Of a DNA stretch of 35,722 bases, positions 31,968 through 35,722 are shown in pieces. This DNA comes from Lingula anatina (lineage: Eukaryota > Brachiopoda > Lingulata > Lingulida > Lingulidae). The stretch lies in assembly GCF_001039355.2 (NCBI RefSeq), contig NW_019775592.1:103954-139675 (forward strand), in the 5' to 3' direction. Under the pieces are notes generated by a model. That model saw nothing but the letters and a program-made list of their open reading frames with translations, made no database searches and was not told where the DNA came from. Position 1 is the first letter of the stretch. Every line of letters begins with the position of its first letter. The position numbers were made by a program, and so were the translations under genes.

Positions 31968-32374
31968 GGGGGGGGATTGTACATGAACATTAATTAAATA
32001 CTACCTATTTTTACACTGCCACATAACAACATTAAATTAGGAAGTTAATTTGGATAATATTGTTTAATGCACTTATACGTATGCAATGTGCAAACAATAA
32101 GAAACATTTTCTTTCTAAATCCATACGAAGTATTTCTCCTTTCTCCTTATGTTTTAAGGCTGTCATCTACTCAAGAATGACATAATATAGATATTATACA
32201 GGCATTGTTCGCGTTTATTTAACAAATAAATTCTTTGAAGGTACTCGGCACTGGATTAAACTCGGAATTGTACTACCTTTTATCAAACTGTATTTCAACA
32301 ACAATGGATGAAAAATATAATTTGAATTATGGCGTTTAATGGCCTGTTACCTGTATGTGCAAACAATAAGTAAC
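31804..32374 (+). repeat. Diverged local tandem duplication with homopolymer expansion
   Basis: Unit 1 (about 31804-32104) and unit 2 (about 32131-32374) align through atttctcctt, atgttttaaggctgt, ctcaagaa-like, tcgtt/tcgcgttta, ctc-gcact-gatt-aac, attgtac, and tgtgcaaacaataag. In unit 1 a T39-G9 tract (31928-31975) occupies the position that in unit 2 reads only ctcgg. Function unknown. Confidence 0.6.
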
Positions 32375-34249
32375 AAGTATGTGCATATCACAAGCGACAG
32401 ACACCTACGCATGTGCATCAGCAACGGGTCTATAACTATTCAAAATACTGACAGCACCAGACTGCTTACCTGATGAAATTGATAGAAATCAAATACATAG
32501 CTGTTTTTCAGTCGGGCGGGATAAAAGTGGCACAGTAATAAAATTCGGGGATCGTGTTATCTCGTCCGTGCGCCATTGTGTTAATAATTTCTGCGTTTTC
32601 CTCATAGGCCGTAAGAGTGAGGAACTTGAAAGGGGTTGATAGACCTATCATCATTATGACAGTATGTATGCTGAGAGAATGGAGAAGAGGAGGGTACAAA
32701 CGATGAGTGGCTTTTATAATCCTGCCTTTGGCTTTTTTACATTTCTACCAAGTCACAAGATAGGCCTACTTTTAAAGGCAGTAAGAGGTTTTTTAGTGTT
32801 TAACCTTTAGGTGTTTCTCGTTTTTACTCTAGATTTTAAATCTATACTCACTTTTTTTTATTACATTATGTTAGTAATCGTTTATTTTAAAATCTCAGAC
32901 TTGATTATAAATGTGTTATAAATGAGGTAATCTTGCCCACCTGCCTGCTTGATGAAGATGTTTTCTAACCCTCTAATTGGTTCTCATGGATCAAGAAACT
33001 TACTATTATGTTTCCAGCTACTATTGTACCCTTTTGCACTGCAAAGACAATAATGAATAAAAAATAACGGTGATAATAGTAAATAATAGATCAACTGCCA
33101 ATCGATGGGTCCCCATCAACCCATAAAATACTAACTACCTCTGTTAAAATAAGGGTCTATTGGAAACATTTCTTTAAGTAAAGTTGTACGTTTCGGTAGA
33201 GGTCTTCCACAAAATCGAACCCACCGTTTGCATTAATCCTCCAGATTTGTGTTTGCCTAGGAAATGGCACAAAGGAAAAAATAAACTAACATACGCGGCC
33301 TGGCAGCGTGCCTGGAGTTACCTTTGAGCGTGGCAAAAACAAAGTGCGTATTTAAGACTGTGGTAATAATCAAATTTGCGAATGAAATTTAACATCATTA
33401 CAGTTATGGACAAATATATGGAAACATATGTCACGTTCCCCCCTGTTGAAAAAATTACCGGTCTCTGCAAGCGACGCCTTAAGAGGCCTGCAGAGTGCAT
33501 AATGTGGTGTGTTACTAAAAAACAGACAATACCCTGGTTATGGTAAACAAATAAATTTCACAGAGTGGTACATGATTAATTAATACATTAACGACAGCAC
33601 CACCTGTCGACAAATGAAGGTTTATATGTGTTAGCCCTCTTAAGTCTGTTTTTAGTTCTTCTAGAGGATTTTGCGACCTTTGATCAACTATGATTTTGGG
33701 TAAGAAGTTTGCTCACAGCACACAATGAAGTTTGTTTTTTACTAGATGGAAATGGGCATAATTGACTTTTAATATGCTTTAATAGTAAAAATACGTTAAT
33801 ACGTTAAATGTCTATTCGAATGAAATTATCTTGTTTTAAGCGCCATTTCGAACTTTCTGTTTAGAACTCGACCCATTAATCCGAAATGGCAGTAAAATTC
33901 CTCACTCATGACTGATAAAAAACTTAAGCTACATGTTATACATTTAGTATATCTAAAAACACTTCATTGTTAAAAATATACATCTGCTTGTTAGCTTTGC
34001 TCTTGGGATGATATTTCTGGAATCAAAAATGAGGCATTCACATCGTTTTAGTTAATTATCGAAATGAGTGAAATGTCTGGGTGGTTTGTTACTATAACCA
34101 AATGTAGCAATTGCATTGACATAACAAAGAAACTTTCAGTTTGACGTTACGGATAGCTCCGGGTATTTTGTTAAAGAAATAGCCAATTACAATGAATACA
34201 AGAATGCATGGAAAAGAATGAACAGCGGACAAATTGTCTTGCATTTTAG

Positions 34250-34558
34250 TTATCATTTGGGGATTTCTGATTGGAGTTGCGACCAGTCAGACCATACGGA
34301 CAGCAAGATACGTCGTCCAAGACTATCTGCCTATGCCAGAACAATCTTTACCTCTCCACGTCAACAGCTTAGGGTGCTTTAAGGCCAACTCTGCCGAGGA
34401 CTGCTCGTTAAGGATGCTGACGCTGGGTGGGTACGCCGCTCAGTTTTGCATGGGCGCGCAAACATGTTCCGTATACGAGGCAATTGCGAATAATGCAAAT
34501 AAAGACATGGCGGAGGTAGTGGCAGACGCCGGCTGTCAGTTTCTCGTTCCTTCAACAG
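34250..34558 (+). CDS. Internal exon of an unrecognised, probably secreted protein (partial)
   Basis: An open exon of 309 nt bounded by a pyrimidine-rich acceptor (ttgtcttgcattttag) and a strong donor (ACAG|GTATGT). Its reading frame begins with a hydrophobic stretch (IIWGFLIGVATS), which looks like the core of a signal peptide whose first residues would be in an upstream exon. No ATG lies between the in-frame stop at 34219 and the exon. The remaining 90 or so residues include five Cys, in LGCFK, EDCS, FCMG, TCSV and AGCQF, and Ala-rich helical stretches. The codon use is more GC-rich than the surroundings, which supports coding. I do not recognise the family. The upstream exon and the continuation to the right were not found. 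Confidence 0.55.
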
Positions 34559-34828
34559 GTATGTAGTACTATACTTCTTTTTTAATGAATTCGAAATGCT
34601 ATAAGAATCATTGAAGGTTAATGCTCAAAATATAGGTACAAGAGCTGGTTTAGAAACTGTTATTTACCAAAATTGTTGCCTTTTCAGTTCCTTTTTAACG
34701 ATGATGAATTAGGATAAAATATAATATGGGATGATAAATAGAAAAAAAAAAATTGGGGAGCAAAAAGACTGATGGTATTAAACTGGCAAAAAAGTCCACG
34801 AGCAAGATGGCAGCTGAATTCTCAGCTA

Positions 34829-35697
34829 AAGCCTCAGTCACAAACGGATGCACGAATTTTTGGGTGTTACGGAGGCCGTGGAGGTCGTAGAGGTAGAGGA
34901 AAGTCTGCCTTGCGAGTCGCAAGGGCCACATGGGATGTCCTTTCAAGCTGGGAGGCTAATTGCATGGAGCAATGGCCGTGGAAATTGTTCCCATTTCTTG
35001 AGTTTGTCTTGCTTCCTGTGTACGTGGCACACGCTCACCACTTACAAAGGGAATGCAACGCATAGCGAAGGTAGTGCCCTTTGCGTCAGTTTTGCTTCAC
35101 ACTTGCCTCACATGTTTGTGGTGACGTACTGACGGCGAATGTCAGTTGTGCTTCCTGTTCTCCTCTTCTTTCTTTCTCCTCCTCCCTTTTTTTCTACTAT
35201 GTAAGCTTCTTGCTCTTGCCATTTAAAGGCATATTAGGAACTAAATTGAGCAATGATTTGAAATTTTTGAAAATTGTTGTACACGTTACACAGTCGACGT
35301 TCATTGTAAAGACACGAGCCTACACCAGGCGTGGGGGTGACACACGTGCGACGCATTACCAGTGTGCTCTCGACTTTGTTCGTTAGTTGTAAGGGCATGC
35401 GCCTTACTCAACACGCAAAGGGCACTTGCTCCTTCATTGATTGCGACGTGCGTCTTGCACAACGCACGTCTCTCTTGCTCACTCCGGGCGAGGGGAGCAA
35501 GTTATGCTTGCAGCCTCGCTATTCGCAGGCTATTCGTAGAATCTTTTGGACATGTCCAACATCCTCCGTACGTGCTTACGGACTGTCTGCGAACTCGAAA
35601 TTGCGTAAGAAGGACTTGCGTCGGACGTGAGATTCTGCGCAAAATTTGGACGCAAACAGCCCGTAAGAGCCCGTAGGGCTGGTTGTGACCGAGGCTT
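34829..35697. mobile_element. Possible inverted-repeat element with AAGCCTC ends
   Basis: Left end aagcctcagtcacaaac and right end gttgtgaccgaggctt are inverse over about 16 bp, and the repeat is weak further in. The interior is more GC-rich than the flanks, with repeated GTGCGAC/GTCGCAC-like words, which makes several long but unrecognised plus-strand frames. No transposase seen and no clear target duplication. Confidence 0.4.
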
Positions 35698-35722
35698 AAG
35701 CAAACATCCCTGACCTCAGGTA

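Larger units (their letters stand above)
29827..34249. other. Long non-coding stretch right of the array
   Basis: No recognised gene. It holds a CCCCCTTTACACTG MITE (30854-31057), CA repeats (about 30761-30779), a local tandem duplication (31804-32374) and scattered short frames. The longest ATG frame, 30087-30506 plus (139 codons, Cys-rich), has no recognisable domain, no signal peptide and an overlapping frame on the other strand; I treat it as unsupported. Confidence 0.5.

Noticed and set aside
34234-34249. Start of the secreted-protein frame at TTG 34234
   Set aside because: No ATG in frame before the stop at 34219, and the bases form a pyrimidine tract plus AG, so a splice acceptor is the better reading.
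34772-35676. Several overlapping plus-strand frames of 94-104 codons
   Set aside because: They overlap in all three frames within a GC-rich repeat-like segment; none has a family signature.

Overview
The window comes from an AT-rich animal genome. It has spliced genes with GT-AG introns, many short inverted-repeat elements, microsatellites, and two single-n assembly joins (5902 and 12452). The species cannot be fixed from sequence; the style suggests a marine invertebrate with high heterozygosity.

The centre (about 2.9-29.0 kb) is a head-to-tail array of SLC22-type transporters (organic ion transporters of the major facilitator superfamily), all on the minus strand. I resolved nine coding exons per gene with one shared phase pattern. 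From the 3' side: a decayed relic (2.9-4.3 kb); gene A (5154-10177, exon 7 absent at an n, one in-frame stop in exon 1); 'gene B' (11763-13163, only exons 1, 8 and 9 around an n); gene C (14720-19694, complete, 581 aa); gene D (20611-29035, complete, 587 aa, the most divergent).

The block 9513-12451 is repeated, nearly identically, as 12453-15405, and the n at 12452 sits exactly between the two copies. The simplest reading is that two haplotypes were not merged. Gene B would then be the second allele of gene A's 5' end joined to the second allele of gene C's 3' end, and the real array would have three genes plus a relic. A true tandem duplication remains possible.

The proteins carry the SLC22 hallmarks: an N-terminal GEFG motif, a large glycosylated Cys-containing first loop, DRFGR, PESFRWLL, a second GRR loop and PET. 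Genes A-C end in a charged tail with a -TRL PDZ-ligand-like terminus, coded by a separate last exon. An in-frame stop just past the exon 8 donor would remove the tail if the last intron were retained.

The introns hold several non-autonomous inverted-repeat element families, two of which abut splice donors. The left flank (1-700) is a higher-order minisatellite. The right flank (29-35.7 kb) is mostly non-coding, with one plus-strand exon of an unrecognised, probably secreted Cys-containing protein near 34.3 kb and a possible terminal-inverted-repeat element at the end.
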